Below the pieces are notes generated by a model. The model was not told where the DNA came from and did not search any database. It saw nothing but the letters and a program-made list of their open reading frames with translations. Shown here in pieces: positions 49,115 through 59,300 of a stretch of 64,000 nucleotides of DNA. Every line of letters begins with the position of its first letter. Position 1 is the stretch's first letter. The stretch spans positions 2,232,001 through 2,296,000 of the forward strand of contig NZ_CP121659.1 of assembly GCF_029714365.1 (NCBI RefSeq), given 5' to 3'. Made by a program: the position numbers and the translations under genes. Source of the stretch: Sinorhizobium terangae (GTDB lineage: Bacteria > Pseudomonadota > Alphaproteobacteria > Rhizobiales > Rhizobiaceae).

Positions 49115-50215
49115 TTACCTGAGCTTCAGCGTCGAAAGGCCGATCATCGCGAGGATGACGGCGATGATCCAGAAGCGGATCACCACCTGACTTTCCGTCC
49201 AGCCCTTCTTTTCGAAATGATGGTGGATCGGCGCCATAAGGAACACGCGGCGGCCCGTGCGCTTGAACCAGAAGACCTGGATGATCACCGACAGCGTCTC
49301 CATGACGAAGAGACCGCCGATGATGATCATAACGACTTCATGCTTCGTGGCAACGGCAACCGTGCCGATGAGGCCGCCGAGCGCCAGCGAGCCCGTGTCC
49401 CCCATGAAGATCGCGGCGGGCGGTGCGTTGAACCAGAGGAAGCCGAGGCCGGCGCCGATGACGGCGCCGAGGATTACGGCGAGTTCGCCGGTGCCTGGCA
49501 CGAAATGGATCTGCAGATAGTTGGCGAAAACGGCGTTACCGGCGAGGTAGGCGATGAGCCCGAAGGCGGCGGACGCGATCATCACGGGTACGATGGCGAG
49601 GCCGTCGAGACCGTCGGTCAGGTTCACGGCGTTGCCCGCGCCGACGATGACGAAACCGCCGAAAAGCACGAAGAAATAGCCGAGATTGAGCATCAGGTCC
49701 TTGAAGAAGGGGAAGGTCACCGAGGAACCGAAAGTGGAGCCGGCGGTCCCCGCCGAAAGCGACGCCTGCATCATGAAGAAGACTGCGATCGCCGCGATCA
49801 CGAACTCGATGCCAAGGCGCGCCTTGCCCGAAAAGCCCTTGTCCGACTGCTTGGTCACCTTGAGATAGTCGTCGTAGAAGCCGATTGCGCCGAAGCCCAG
49901 CGTAACCAGGAGGGTCGAAACGACATAGACGCTCGAAAGGTCGGCCCACAGCAGCGACGAGACCACGATACCGGCGAGGATCATTAGACCGCCCATGGTC
50001 GGCGTACCAGCCTTCTTGAAATGGGTCTGCGGACCATCGGCGCGGATCGGCTGACCTTTGCCCTGGCGGATACGAAGCGATGCGATCATCGCCGGGCCGA
50101 ACAGGAAGACGATCAGGGCGGAAGTGAAGAGAGCTGCACCCGTGCGGAAAGTGATGTAGCGAAAGAGATTGAAGAATTGAAAGTGGTCCGCCAGTTCCAC
50201 GAGCCAGATCAGCAT
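49115..50215 (-). CDS. mraY: Phospho-MurNAc-pentapeptide translocase MraY
   Basis: Makes lipid I by moving phospho-MurNAc-pentapeptide to undecaprenyl phosphate. The 366-residue protein has about ten membrane segments. Catalytic-loop motifs are [41 protein letters not shown] and [15 protein letters not shown]. It is preceded by an unusual 139-base gap after murF that holds a hairpin. Confidence 0.97.
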   Translation of the reverse strand: MLIWLVELADHFQFFNLFRYITFRTGAALFTSALIVFLFGPAMIASLRIRQGKGQPIRADGPQTHFKKAGTPTMGGLMILAGIVVSSLLWADLSSVYVVSTLLVTLGFGAIGFYDDYLKVTKQSDKGFSGKARLGIEFVIAAIAVFFMMQASLSAGTAGSTFGSSVTFPFFKDLMLNLGYFFVLFGGFVIVGAGNAVNLTDGLDGLAIVPVMIASAAFGLIAYLAGNAVFANYLQIHFVPGTGELAVILGAVIGAGLGFLWFNAPPAAIFMGDTGSLALGGLIGTVAVATKHEVVMIIIGGLFVMETLSVIIQVFWFKRTGRRVFLMAPIHHHFEKKGWTESQVVIRFWIIAVILAMIGLSTLKLR

Positions 50216-50320
50216 AAGGGACCTTTCCCCAAAGGTTTAGAATCGGACATCGTCCAACAGAATCATCTGATAGACGTTACCCACTTGTGGTCGACTATGT
50301 TAGGCCATATCCCCTGGCCG

Positions 50321-50356
50321 AGCGCGGTATCCACCACGTGCAGTGGTGGCAGCGCT
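50321..50356 (-). promoter_or_regulatory. Hairpin at the murF-mraY junction
   Basis: Inverted arms CCACCAC / GTGGTGG (50331-50337, 50343-50349), extended by AGCGC ... GCGCT, directly at the murF stop. The gap of 139 bases is the widest within the co-directional run between mraZ and murB. No T-run follows, so it may be an mRNA processing or stability element rather than a terminator. Confidence 0.45.
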
Positions 50357-51788
50357 ATACTTCCCTGCTCCTCGCCGCTTCTTCCGGATAGGCGTTGAGA
50401 AGCGCCTGGATGATCCGCCCGCAGCCGGTTCCCTTGGACGATTTGACCATCACCACATCACCGGCGGCAACCGCTGCGAGTGCATAGTCCGTGAGATCGT
50501 CGACAGACTCGCGATAAACGACCGAAACCTCCGGCGGCAGAGAGTCGCGCAGATGCGCCATCTCGGGCCCGGCGAGCCAGACGTCGACAATGCCGGCCTC
50601 GACGATCGGCCCGGCGAGAGCCGCATGAACATCGGCCGCGTGCTCGCCCATCTCCAGCATGTCGCCGAGGATTGCGATCCGGCGCCCGCCGACGGGCGGC
50701 TCGGCGTCGCGCAGCAGCGAGATCGCGGCGCGCATCGAAGCCGGGTTGGCATTGTAGCTCTCGTCGATAAGCGTCAGCCGTCCAGTGCCGACCTTCAGAC
50801 GGTGCTGCAATCCCCTGCCCTTTTCCGGTCGCATCGTCGCAAGCGAGGCCAGGACCTGATCGAGATCAGCGCCTGCAAGCTTCGCCGCCGCAATCACGGC
50901 CAGGGCGTTCTCGGCGATATGGCGTCCCGGAGCGCCGATCGCGACTTCAAGCGTCTTGCCGCCGATCCCCGCCCAAAGCACCGATCCTTCCGATCGACCG
51001 GTGAATTCGACCAGCCGGAACTCGGCTTTGGGATTGGCGCCGAAGGAATGGATGTAGCTCACACCGGCAGCACCGGCGGCGCGCTCCAGGAGAGTGAATT
51101 GCGGGCTGTCGATATTGAGGACGGCGTGGCCGCCCTTGACGACACCCTCGAAGATCTCGGCCTTCGCCGCTGCGATCTCGTCGAGGCTTTCGAAATTGCC
51201 GAGATGAGCCGGCGCGATGCTGGTGACGACTGCCACGTGCGGACGAACCATCTTCGTCAGCGGCCGGATCTCGCCGGGGTGATTCATGCCGATCTCGAAA
51301 ATGCCGAAGTCGGTGGCCTCAGGCATCCGCGCAAGGGTCAGCGGCACGCCCCAGTGATTGTTGAAGGAGGCAACGGACGCGTGCACCCTGCCGAGCGGGG
51401 ACAGCACGTGTCTCAGCATCTCCTTCGTCGTGGTCTTTCCGACCGATCCGGTGACGGCGATAACCTTTGCCGCACTGCGGTCGCGCGCTGCGCAGCCGAG
51501 GCGGATCAGGGCCTCCAGCACGTCATCGACGACGATCATAGGTGCGATCAGCCGACCGAGGGCGGGAATCTTGCCCTCACTGACGACAAGGAGGGAAGCT
51601 CCGTTGGCAAGCGCGATCCCGGCATAGTCATGGCCGTCGACGCGATCGCCCTTAATCGCGAAAAACGCCTCGCCCTTGTTGATCGTTCGGCTGTCGATCG
51701 AGATGCCGGCTATGCCCTCTGGCAGATTTCCGACCGGACGGCCGTTCATCGCAGCCAGAAGATCGCTGCTTGTCCAGAGCCAGTTCAA
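50355..51788 (-). CDS. murF: UDP-MurNAc-tripeptide--D-alanyl-D-alanine ligase MurF
   Basis: Adds D-Ala-D-Ala to the tripeptide precursor. The 477-residue protein has ISIDSRTINKGEAFFAIKGD, the ATP loop VTGSVGKTTTKEML, EIGMNHPGEIRPLTKMVRPH and LIDESYNANPASMRAAI. It starts right after the murE stop. Confidence 0.96.
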   Translation of the reverse strand: MNWLWTSSDLLAAMNGRPVGNLPEGIAGISIDSRTINKGEAFFAIKGDRVDGHDYAGIALANGASLLVVSEGKIPALGRLIAPMIVVDDVLEALIRLGCAARDRSAAKVIAVTGSVGKTTTKEMLRHVLSPLGRVHASVASFNNHWGVPLTLARMPEATDFGIFEIGMNHPGEIRPLTKMVRPHVAVVTSIAPAHLGNFESLDEIAAAKAEIFEGVVKGGHAVLNIDSPQFTLLERAAGAAGVSYIHSFGANPKAEFRLVEFTGRSEGSVLWAGIGGKTLEVAIGAPGRHIAENALAVIAAAKLAGADLDQVLASLATMRPEKGRGLQHRLKVGTGRLTLIDESYNANPASMRAAISLLRDAEPPVGGRRIAILGDMLEMGEHAADVHAALAGPIVEAGIVDVWLAGPEMAHLRDSLPPEVSVVYRESVDDLTDYALAAVAAGDVVMVKSSKGTGCGRIIQALLNAYPEEAARSREV

Positions 51789-51789
51789 G

Positions 51790-53250
51790 TCACCGCCCTC
51801 CCAATGCCTTGCGTACTTCCTCGTGGTCCGAGAACGGCAGGGTCACGGAACCGATCGTCTGCCCTTCCTCATGTCCCTTGCCGGCGACAATCAGCGTGTC
51901 GCCGCTTTTCAGCATCCCGACCGCGGCGCGGATCGCCTCAGCGCGGTCGCCGATTTCGGTCGCGCCTTTGGCCGCAGCCATGATCTCGGCGCGGATGACC
52001 TCCGGCACTTCCGAGCGCGGGTTGTCGTCGGTGACGATGACGACATCGGCAAGCCGCGTGGCAATCTCGCCCATGATCGGCCGCTTGCCCTTGTCACGGT
52101 CGCCACCGCAGCCGAATACGACAATGATCCGACCCGTGGTAAACGGACGAACCGAAGTCAGGACATTCTCCAGCGCATCCGGCTTGTGGGCATAGTCCAC
52201 ATAGGCGAGCGCGCCATCCTTCGTGTGCCCGACAAGCTCCAGGCGCCCGGATGCGCCCTGCAGTTTCTCAAGCGCGGAAAAGGCCGCCTTGGCGCTGATG
52301 CCGGTGGACATGGCAAGGCCAGCGGCAACCAGTGCGTTGGCGATCTGGAAGTCGCCGGCAAGCGGCACGTGGATTTCAAAGATATCGTCGCCGACATGCA
52401 CCTCCGCCGACTGCTTGTGGCGGAAGTGCTCGACGCGCTTCAACGTGATGAATTCGCCCTTGCGCCCGACGGTGCGCACATCCTGGCCGGCTTTGCGGGC
52501 GGCGGCGATTGCCTGGTCCGACCATTGGTCGTCGGCAAAGATCACCGCCGGCGCACCCTTGGGCAGGAGGGCCGAGAAGAGGCGCATCTTCGAGGCCATG
52601 TAGTGTTCGACCGTCGGATGGTAGTCCATGTGGTCGCGGCCGAGATTGGTGAAGGCGGCAGCGGCAAGCCGAACGCCGTCGAGACGGTTCTGGTCGAGGC
52701 CGTGGCTGGAGGCTTCCATCGCCGCATGGGTCACGCCGACATCGGCGAGTTCCTTAAGCAGCTTGTGCAGCGAGACAGGGTCCGGCGTGGTCAGCGATCC
52801 ATAGTCGTTGCGGCCCGGTGCGACGACGCCGGTCGTCCCGATCATCGCGGCGGCAAGGCCCGAATGCGCCCAGATCTGCCGGGTGAACGAAGCAACAGAG
52901 GTCTTGCCCGCCGTCCCGGTCACCGCCACCATGGTCTCCGGCTGGCGACCGTAGAAGGCGGCTGCAGCCTTCGCCAGGAAACGGCGCGGCTCCGACAGCC
53001 CGAATACCGGCATGCCGGCTTCGGCAACACCGCCGGCCGCGGTGACCACGGCTGCGGCGCCACGCGAAAGGGCGTCGGCAATGTATGCGGCACCGTTCGC
53101 CTTCGTGCCGGAGACAGCGACAAAAAGATCGCCCGGTTTGACCTGCCGGCTATCGGCCGTAATGCCGGCGATCTCGATATCCGAGGAAACGCCCTTCAAT
53201 TGCGCCGATAGTTCCGGGAAAGCTGCTCCCGCCAGGTCCTTGATCTTCAT
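51790..53250 (-). CDS. murE: UDP-MurNAc-tripeptide synthetase MurE, meso-DAP type
   Basis: Adds meso-diaminopimelate. The 486-residue protein has [19 protein letters not shown], the ATP loop [13 protein letters not shown] and, near the C-terminus, DDNPRSE; the DNPR motif is the specificity mark for meso-diaminopimelate rather than lysine. I chose the ATG at 53250 ([11 protein letters not shown]); a start at 53268 is in frame. Confidence 0.96.
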   Translation of the reverse strand: MKIKDLAGAAFPELSAQLKGVSSDIEIAGITADSRQVKPGDLFVAVSGTKANGAAYIADALSRGAAAVVTAAGGVAEAGMPVFGLSEPRRFLAKAAAAFYGRQPETMVAVTGTAGKTSVASFTRQIWAHSGLAAAMIGTTGVVAPGRNDYGSLTTPDPVSLHKLLKELADVGVTHAAMEASSHGLDQNRLDGVRLAAAAFTNLGRDHMDYHPTVEHYMASKMRLFSALLPKGAPAVIFADDQWSDQAIAAARKAGQDVRTVGRKGEFITLKRVEHFRHKQSAEVHVGDDIFEIHVPLAGDFQIANALVAAGLAMSTGISAKAAFSALEKLQGASGRLELVGHTKDGALAYVDYAHKPDALENVLTSVRPFTTGRIIVVFGCGGDRDKGKRPIMGEIATRLADVVIVTDDNPRSEVPEVIRAEIMAAAKGATEIGDRAEAIRAAVGMLKSGDTLIVAGKGHEEGQTIGSVTLPFSDHEEVRKALGGR

Positions 53251-53316
53251 GAACTGCATGTCCCGCATCGATATCGACCCGCCGGATCGCGAATCGCTCG
53301 CATTCTCATTTCACGG

Positions 53317-55062
53317 TCAATAAGACACAAGCAAGGCAGAACCGTCTTCTCCAAATTTCGGTTCGACGCCGAGAAGCGGCGCGGAGCGGCTGATGATGTC
53401 GCGCACCATGGGCGCTGCGTTTGAACCCGCGGTCCGCCCGCCGCCTTCGCCGGTCTTCGGGGCATCGATGAAGGTGAGCACGATGTATTTGGGATTGTCG
53501 ATCGGGAACGCGGCGAGGAATGCGTTGAAGTTCAGGTCGTGGGCGTAACGGCCGTTGACCACCTTGTCAGCCGTGCCGGTCTTGCCCCCGACGTTGAAAC
53601 CGGGAACGAGCGCCCGCTTGCCCGATCCGGCAATGCCGTTCCAGCGAAGCAGGAAGCGCATGTCGTCACTTGTGCTCTTCTTGACGACCGCCGTCGCGAG
53701 TTCGTTTGCCTGTTCCTCCGTGCGCGGCAGGAAGGTCGGCGGAATGAGCTTGCCGCCATTGACCAGTGCTGCTCCGGCAACAGCCGTCTGCAGCGGCGTC
53801 GTGGAAACGCCGTGGCCGAAGGAGATGGTGATCGAGTTGATCTTCTTCCATTCGCGCGGCTGGGTCGGCGTCTTGACCTCCGGAAGCTCCGTCGGCAGCT
53901 TCGAAAGGAGCCCCATGCGCGTCAGGAATTCCTTGTGGCCGGGGATGCCGATCAGGTCGGCGATCTTGGCCGTGCCGATGTTCGAGGAATACTGAAAGAT
54001 TTCCGGGACCGTCAGCACGCGGCGCTTGCCGTGAAAGTCCTTGATGGTGAAGCCGCCGATGCGGATCGGCGCCGACGCATCGAAGCTGTCGTTGAGCGTC
54101 ACCTTGCCGGAGTCGAGCCCCATCGCGATCGTGAAGGTCTTGAAGGTGGACCCCATCTCGAACGTGCCGTTCGACATGCGGTTCATCCAGCCTTCCTCGG
54201 CGCCTTCCGCCGGCTTGTTCGGGTCGTAGTCCGGAACCGAGGCCATTGCCAGCACTTCGCCGGTATGGACGTCGAGCACGACCGCGCCGGCAGCAATCGC
54301 CTGGAAGTTCTTCATGCCTGCGTCGATCACATCACGAACGATGTTCTGCACGCGCACATCGATCGAAAGCCTGACCGGCTCGAGTTTGGCATCACTCGTC
54401 ATGCCGATCGCCGCGAGGTCGGCGAGGCCCTGGCCGTCGATGTAGCGCTCCATGCCGGCAACGCCGCGGTTATCGATATTGACATGACCGAGGATATGGG
54501 CGGCGGTCGGACCACCGGGATAGAAGCGCCGCTTTTCCGGGCGGAAGCCGACGCCGGGAATGCCGAGCGCCAGGATTTCGCTCTGCTGCTTCGGCGTCAG
54601 TTGCCGGCGCAGCCACTGGAACCGGGATTTCGACTTGAGCTTGTTGTAGATCTCGCGGGCATTGAGATCGGGGAGAACCGTCGCCAGACGCTCGACCGCT
54701 TCGTCGGCATCGACGATCTTGTGCGGCTCGGCGTAGAGCGACACGGTGCGGATATCGGTTGCGAGGATTTCGCCGTTGCGATCGAGAATGTCGGGGCGCG
54801 AGGCCATCAAACTGTCGGCAGGCCCGATCGAGGAAACGGTCTCCGGCTGGGCCATGCCGTATTGCACCAGCCGCCCGCCGATCACCGCATAGACGATGCC
54901 GAAGCTGGCAATGACGATCGCCACCCGGTTCTTCGCCTGGCTGGCGCTTTTCTTGCGTGCTCCCTGGATCGTGACTTTCACCCCATCGGATGGGCGATTG
55001 TTGCCGCCCGCCGAGAAATGCGCCTTGCTCTTCAGCACCATGATACGGGAGAGAAACGACAT
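53317..55062 (-). CDS. ftsI: Septal transpeptidase FtsI (PBP3)
   Basis: Class B penicillin-binding protein that cross-links septal peptidoglycan. The 581-residue protein has a basic N-terminus, a membrane segment (about 47-65), the pedestal domain beginning SRPDILDRNGEILATD, and the active-site motifs STFK (305-308), SSN (359-361) and KTGT (in GGKTGTADKV). Its ATG overlaps the ftsL stop by one base (TGATG). Confidence 0.96.
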   Translation of the reverse strand: MSFLSRIMVLKSKAHFSAGGNNRPSDGVKVTIQGARKKSASQAKNRVAIVIASFGIVYAVIGGRLVQYGMAQPETVSSIGPADSLMASRPDILDRNGEILATDIRTVSLYAEPHKIVDADEAVERLATVLPDLNAREIYNKLKSKSRFQWLRRQLTPKQQSEILALGIPGVGFRPEKRRFYPGGPTAAHILGHVNIDNRGVAGMERYIDGQGLADLAAIGMTSDAKLEPVRLSIDVRVQNIVRDVIDAGMKNFQAIAAGAVVLDVHTGEVLAMASVPDYDPNKPAEGAEEGWMNRMSNGTFEMGSTFKTFTIAMGLDSGKVTLNDSFDASAPIRIGGFTIKDFHGKRRVLTVPEIFQYSSNIGTAKIADLIGIPGHKEFLTRMGLLSKLPTELPEVKTPTQPREWKKINSITISFGHGVSTTPLQTAVAGAALVNGGKLIPPTFLPRTEEQANELATAVVKKSTSDDMRFLLRWNGIAGSGKRALVPGFNVGGKTGTADKVVNGRYAHDLNFNAFLAAFPIDNPKYIVLTFIDAPKTGEGGGRTAGSNAAPMVRDIISRSAPLLGVEPKFGEDGSALLVSY

Positions 55063-55445
55063 CAGCGCGCCACCGATCCTGTTGCAATACCATCTGTTTT
55101 GATGACGGCGGCGATGCCGTCTTCAGCCGCCTTGTCGTCTTCCGGCTGCGGCAGGTCCGCTTTGAGCATCGGAAGCTCCTCGGGCCGCGCGAGTTGTGTC
55201 GAAGGGGTCGGCGCGAGTTGCAGGTCTGCAGCGAAGGCGCCCACGAGGCGCTCGAGCCGGTTCGGTTGCGTCAGTAGCGCCCAATCCGCCTTCAGGAGAT
55301 CGATCGTGTCTTCCTCGAGCTTGATCGCGGCGTCGAGCCGGCGAACTTCTTCGCGCTTGTTCTCGGCCTGATGCTTGATCGTGTAGGTGACCGTCGCAGC
55401 TGCCGTCATGACGACGATCAGGACAATGTCGAGCGTTCGCAGCAT
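55062..55445 (-). CDS. ftsL: Cell division protein FtsL
   Basis: Small bitopic divisome activator, 127 residues: one membrane segment (about 6-22), a coiled coil (ENKREEVRRLDAAIKLEEDT) and the LTQPNRLERLV motif conserved in FtsL. The C-terminal tail is acidic and Pro-rich. It lies between rsmH and ftsI, the standard place. Confidence 0.93.
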   Translation of the reverse strand: MLRTLDIVLIVVMTAAATVTYTIKHQAENKREEVRRLDAAIKLEEDTIDLLKADWALLTQPNRLERLVGAFAADLQLAPTPSTQLARPEELPMLKADLPQPEDDKAAEDGIAAVIKTDGIATGSVAR

Positions 55446-55451
55446 CTTCTC

Positions 55452-56477
55452 TTAGCCCCCCAGTTTCGCAAGGCTCGCCAGTTCCGGCAGATTGAAAATG
55501 GATAGATCGTTTCCCGGCGACGGGGCTTCCGTGCGGATGCCGGCCCTGAGCTTGGCGGACCGGGCGCGCGGATTGCGGGACGCTTCTTCCTCGCTGGCCG
55601 CAATCATAGGCTTGCCAACTGGCGTGAAGGTTGCGGCGCGTGCCGCGACCATCGGCAGATGGCGGGATCCGGCCGCCTTGCCCGATCGGTCCTGGAAGAA
55701 CGTCTTGACGATCCTGTCTTCGAGAGAATGGAAGGTGACGACGACAAGGCGCCCGCCAGGTTTCAGTACCCGCTCGGCGGCAAAAAGCGCATTGGCGAGT
55801 TCCCCGAGTTCGTCGTTGACGAAGATGCGCAGCGCCTGAAAGACGCGGGTCGCGGGGTGGATCTTGTCCTTGGCCTTGCGCGGCGTGACGGTCTCGATGA
55901 GGCCCGCGAGGTCGCGCGTCGTTTCGAACGGCGCCTCCGCGCGGCGCTTTTCGATGGCGCGGGCGATGCGGCCCGCCTGCTTCTCTTCGCCGAGGAAGCC
56001 GAAGATGCGGATGAGATCGGAGACCTTGGCGCGGTTGACGACGTCGGCGGCGGAGACGCCGGCCGCCGACATGCGCATGTCGAGAGGCCCCTTCTTCTGA
56101 AAGGAAAAGCCTCGCTCGGCCTCGTCGATCTGCATCGATGAAACACCGATATCGAGCACGACGCCGTCGAGGCCTTCTGCCGGCGCATGTTCGGCCAGTT
56201 CTGAAAATTGGGAATGAATGAGCGTGAGCCGGCCTTCGGAGGCAGCGACAAGAGGTTGACCTGTGGCAATCGCCGTCGGATCGCGGTCGAGCGCGATCAC
56301 GTCGGCACCGGCCTTCAGGATGGCGGACGTGTAGCCGCCGGCACCAAACGTGCCGTCGAGAATGATCTTGCCGGGTGCGGGATCGAGGGCAGCGAGCACT
56401 TCGCTCAACAGGACGGGAATGTGACGAACCGGTCCGCCGTCGGCTTCAGAATCTCCGCCGCCTTGATCCGTCACCAT
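55452..56477 (-). CDS. rsmH: 16S rRNA m4C1402 methyltransferase RsmH (MraW)
   Basis: SAM-dependent methyltransferase acting on 16S rRNA C1402. The 341-residue protein begins with a short Asp/Gly-rich head, then [13 protein letters not shown], the SAM motif [35 protein letters not shown] and [17 protein letters not shown]. The ATG at 56477 follows GGAGAGGCGG, 14 bases after mraZ; the frame is open further upstream but only through mraZ. Confidence 0.95.
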   Translation of the reverse strand: MVTDQGGGDSEADGGPVRHIPVLLSEVLAALDPAPGKIILDGTFGAGGYTSAILKAGADVIALDRDPTAIATGQPLVAASEGRLTLIHSQFSELAEHAPAEGLDGVVLDIGVSSMQIDEAERGFSFQKKGPLDMRMSAAGVSAADVVNRAKVSDLIRIFGFLGEEKQAGRIARAIEKRRAEAPFETTRDLAGLIETVTPRKAKDKIHPATRVFQALRIFVNDELGELANALFAAERVLKPGGRLVVVTFHSLEDRIVKTFFQDRSGKAAGSRHLPMVAARAATFTPVGKPMIAASEEEASRNPRARSAKLRAGIRTEAPSPGNDLSIFNLPELASLAKLGG

Positions 56478-56491
56478 TCCGCCTCTCCATT

Positions 56492-56932
56492 CTATTCCGG
56501 ACGCAACCCCCTTTGCTTGCGCCCTTCCCGGGCCTCCGCCTGCGCCCTCGCAAACGCCTGCGGCTCCCAGAGCTGAAAATGATCGCCCCGCCCGACGAAA
56601 GTCACGTCGGTCGAGATGCCGGTGAAGTCGCGAATAAAATCCGTCACCATCAACCGGCCCTCCGGGTCGAGCTTCACAAAGACGCCGCCCCCATGAACGA
56701 GGAGCGACATCTGGTTGGCGACATCCGAGAACGGATCCTCTGCCGCCATCTGCTTCTCGAACCGGTCCAGAAGCTCCGGCCCACCTACGCTGATCGCCGG
56801 AAAGACGAAGTCCTGAAAGCAGTATAACTCCCGGACGCCTCCATCCGAAAGCACGGCGCGGAACGCCGAAGGCACGGACACCCGTCCCTTTGCATCGATC
56901 CGGTTCGTAGCATGTGACAAGAAGCGGTTCAT
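56492..56932 (-). CDS. mraZ: Transcriptional regulator MraZ
   Basis: AbrB-like DNA-binding protein that represses its own operon in bacteria where it has been studied. The 146-residue protein has two MraZ repeats, the first with [20 protein letters not shown] and the second with [20 protein letters not shown]; the DxKGR and DPEGR strings are family marks. It is the first gene of the dcw cluster, with a four-repeat operator upstream. Confidence 0.95.
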   Translation of the reverse strand: MNRFLSHATNRIDAKGRVSVPSAFRAVLSDGGVRELYCFQDFVFPAISVGGPELLDRFEKQMAAEDPFSDVANQMSLLVHGGGVFVKLDPEGRLMVTDFIRDFTGISTDVTFVGRGDHFQLWEPQAFARAQAEAREGRKQRGLRPE

Positions 56933-57108
56933 AACGCGAAACGGCCGCCTCCGACTGACGGGCCACGATCATTGGCCCGCGCGAACACTCGCCTGCGCGC
57001 GCAAAAGACCCCCGCCGAACACAAGCGTGTCCGCCCGATCCTTCCGAGGAAGGATCCTTGGAATTTTGCGATGATGGGCCACGACGCGGCCCTTGCGCAG
57101 TGCCATTA

Positions 57109-57142
57109 TGGGATAACATGGGACCATATGGGCGTCAATGGG
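57109..57142 (-). promoter_or_regulatory. mraZ promoter with four-repeat MraZ box
   Basis: On the plus strand TGGG occurs at 57109, 57119, 57129 and 57139, exactly ten bases apart; a fifth copy is at 57075. On the minus strand, in the direction of mraZ, TTGACG (57133-57138) and TATCCC (57110-57115) are 17 bases apart and make a plausible -35/-10 pair lying inside the repeats. MraZ binds TGGGN repeats spaced by five bases in other bacteria. Bound protein would block this promoter. The box is about 180 bases before the mraZ start. Confidence 0.78.
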
Positions 57143-57349
57143 AGAAGCTCGTAATAAGCCTTGCGGATGATCAAATATTGATAGGTTGTTAAGATTAACA
57201 AAAAGTTACGACCGGGACCCTAATCCCTTGGAATCCCGCGCGAAACCGCCCTGCGGCAGCAATGGTCGCGGGAACTTTCGGCTGCTGATTCGTTTGAGAA
57301 GAGGCGGCTCCGCTCGAAATGCGGTTGCGAACAGCAGGGGAAAGAAAAA

Positions 57350-57753
57350 TAGCCAGTTGGCCTGTAAGCCGGGTTCTGTATGGCCCCGCTCCCGGAGGAA
57401 CGGAGCGTGGCAGCCATTCATCTGGGACTGCGCTTGCGCGCAGCCTCTTGCAACCCACCCGGATGACGCGCCTGGAAACCGGCTGGACGCTTGCGCGCCC
57501 GTGTCATCCCTATTCGGTCTTGCTCCCGGTGGGGTTTGCCGTGCCGTCCATGTTGCCATGTCCGCGGTGGGCTCTTACCCCACCCTTTCACCCTTACTCC
57601 GCGAAGCGAAGCGGTTTGCTTTCTGTGGCACTTTCCCTGGGGTCGCCCCCGCCGGACGTTATCCGGCACCGTGTTTCCGTGGAGCCCGGACTTTCCTCCC
57701 CCCGCGGCCTTTCGGCACTTGCGGAGCGCGGCTGCCCGGCCAACTGGCAGAGG
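57350..57753 (-). ncRNA. rnpB: RNase P RNA, class A
   Basis: Catalytic RNA that matures tRNA 5' ends. The pairing P1 helix is formed by CCAGTTGGCC at the 5' end (about 57738-57749) and GGCCAACTGG at the 3' end (about 57352-57361). Diagnostic cores are GAGGAAAGTCCGGGCTCC near the 5' end, GGGTGAAAGGGTG, GGTAAGAGCCCACCG, and ACAGAACCCGGCTTACAGG near the 3' end. A T-run (57344-57350 on the minus strand) follows P1 and can end the transcript. It lies upstream of mraZ on the same strand. Confidence 0.95.
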
Positions 57754-57822
57754 GGTCATTAACCGACCGAAGCGGCAAGCGCCAGAGAAATCGAATATTT
57801 CATCTTCGCTTACGCGGATCGG

Positions 57823-59010
57823 TCAGCGGTACGAAACCGCAAAGTCGGTCTCGTATTCAGGGGCATCGAGGTGCCCGTTCAGGACGAGCACGGCACCGAG
57901 CCGGCCGATCTCGTCGGAACTCTTGGCGGCCTGTCCGTTGCCGCCGGTGACGACAGCGAGGCGATCGCTGGCAAAGCCGATATAGGGATAACCGTGCCGC
58001 GTGAACGACGTGACGCAAGGCGCAAAATGCGTCGAAACAGGCCGGAAGCCCGGCATTACTTCGGCCAGCAGGCCATGCATATGATCGGCCGCCGCCTTGT
58101 TGCCGCCAGCGCGGAACCATCCCCTCACCGCCGGTTCGCTCGCAAGCATCCGATCAGTCGGGTCGCCGCCAATCTTGATGTAGTATTTGCCGTCCGCATA
58201 GGCAACCGGCGGCAGCAAATAGTAGCTTCGCGCCTGCTCCGGAGCCGCGCCGATCAGCGACGGCATGCCCTCGAAGTCGGCGAGATCCTCGGCGCCAACC
58301 TCGGCGAAAAGCACCGTGCGCGCCTTCACGACAAGATCGATCGGCCGGGGTAGCAGCGCGTTCGACAGCGAGAAGCCACCGGCCGCGACGAGGACGCGCC
58401 TCGCGCGAACCGTCTGGAAGTCGGCGGTCGCAACAGCGACGTGATCCGAACGCTCATCGACGGAAATCACCTCGGAACGGATGACCCGCGCACCCGATCT
58501 TTCGGCAAGCAGCGTCTGCGCCCGCACCAGCGCCCGCGGGTTGATGTGGCCCGCGCCGCTCGCCTCATGGATACCGCCATAGCCTTGTGGAAAACGAAAC
58601 CAGGGGAAGCGCTGAACGAGATCATCGCCAGAAATCAGGGGCGCCTCGACGCCAAGCCTGTCGCGGGCGTGCCCGACCTTGTCCAGATAGTCGAACTCTC
58701 CGCCCGGCGCCGGTGCCGCTATCAGGCAACCGACCTCCGCATAGAAGTCGATGCCGCTCTCGCCGGCAATCGCAGGGTAGCGATCGATCGAGCGGCGCGC
58801 GAGACGGGCCCAGACTGGATCCTCGTCGATCGTGCGGGTAATGCGGGCATTGTCGTAGTGGCTGGCGAAAACGCCGCCGTGGCTGGCCCAATCTTCTGGC
58901 TCGTCGGGGCCGATAAGCGCGACGCTTGCACCTGCAGCGGCCAGATGCCGCGCGGCCGCAGCCCCCATCATGCCCTTGCCGACGACAACGAAATCAAGAC
59001 TTTCCGACAT
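57823..59010 (-). CDS. FAD-dependent amine/amino-acid oxidoreductase (DadA / sarcosine oxidase type)
   Basis: A 395-residue flavoprotein of the D-amino-acid-oxidase-like family. The N-terminal dinucleotide motif is VVVGKGMMGAAAARHLAAAG, followed by SHGGVFASHYDNARITR, and near the C-terminus YIGFASDRLAVVTGGNGQAA forms the second FAD contact. The HGG and DxxRITR arrangement resembles monomeric sarcosine or methyltryptophan oxidases; the substrate is not certain. The ATG at 59010 follows GGGGAGTCGC. Confidence 0.87.
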   Translation of the reverse strand: MSESLDFVVVGKGMMGAAAARHLAAAGASVALIGPDEPEDWASHGGVFASHYDNARITRTIDEDPVWARLARRSIDRYPAIAGESGIDFYAEVGCLIAAPAPGGEFDYLDKVGHARDRLGVEAPLISGDDLVQRFPWFRFPQGYGGIHEASGAGHINPRALVRAQTLLAERSGARVIRSEVISVDERSDHVAVATADFQTVRARRVLVAAGGFSLSNALLPRPIDLVVKARTVLFAEVGAEDLADFEGMPSLIGAAPEQARSYYLLPPVAYADGKYYIKIGGDPTDRMLASEPAVRGWFRAGGNKAAADHMHGLLAEVMPGFRPVSTHFAPCVTSFTRHGYPYIGFASDRLAVVTGGNGQAAKSSDEIGRLGAVLVLNGHLDAPEYETDFAVSYR

Positions 59011-59116
59011 GCGACTCCCCGATCGTTCGCTCCGCCGGGATAACATGTCGTAAGAGCATTGGCACAGAATTCCTTCGGGGGTTAACGCTATGCCGGAACG
59101 CGAGACCTGTCCGGCT

Positions 59117-59221
59117 ACTGCATGATTCCTTAAATCGGAACCGATTTACGGACAAAATCATGCAGAAACTCAAAGCTCTGCAGCGACCTTTGCGCGTCTG
59201 ACTCGACGCGCGGCGCTGTAG
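59117..59221. repeat. RIME1-like intergenic element, copy 2
   Basis: A 105-base unit with the same order of blocks as the copy at 31684-31787: ACTGCATGATTCCTTAAA, an inner palindrome TTAAATCGGAACCGATTTA, AATCATGCAG, CTCTGCAGCG, then GCGCGTC-TGACTC-GACGCGC and GGCGCTGTAG. This copy preserves the second hairpin better than copy 1. Confidence 0.8.
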
Positions 59222-59300
59222 GCCTTGGACCGCGACCGATCCAAGGCAAGTCATGTATCGGCTCGGGGCGGAGCCCCCCGCGGAACCGATGATTGAGCGC

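Noticed and set aside
53539..55371. 610-codon plus-strand frame opposite ftsI and ftsL
   Set aside because: A shadow of ftsI: His/Arg-rich product, no motif, no ribosome-binding site.
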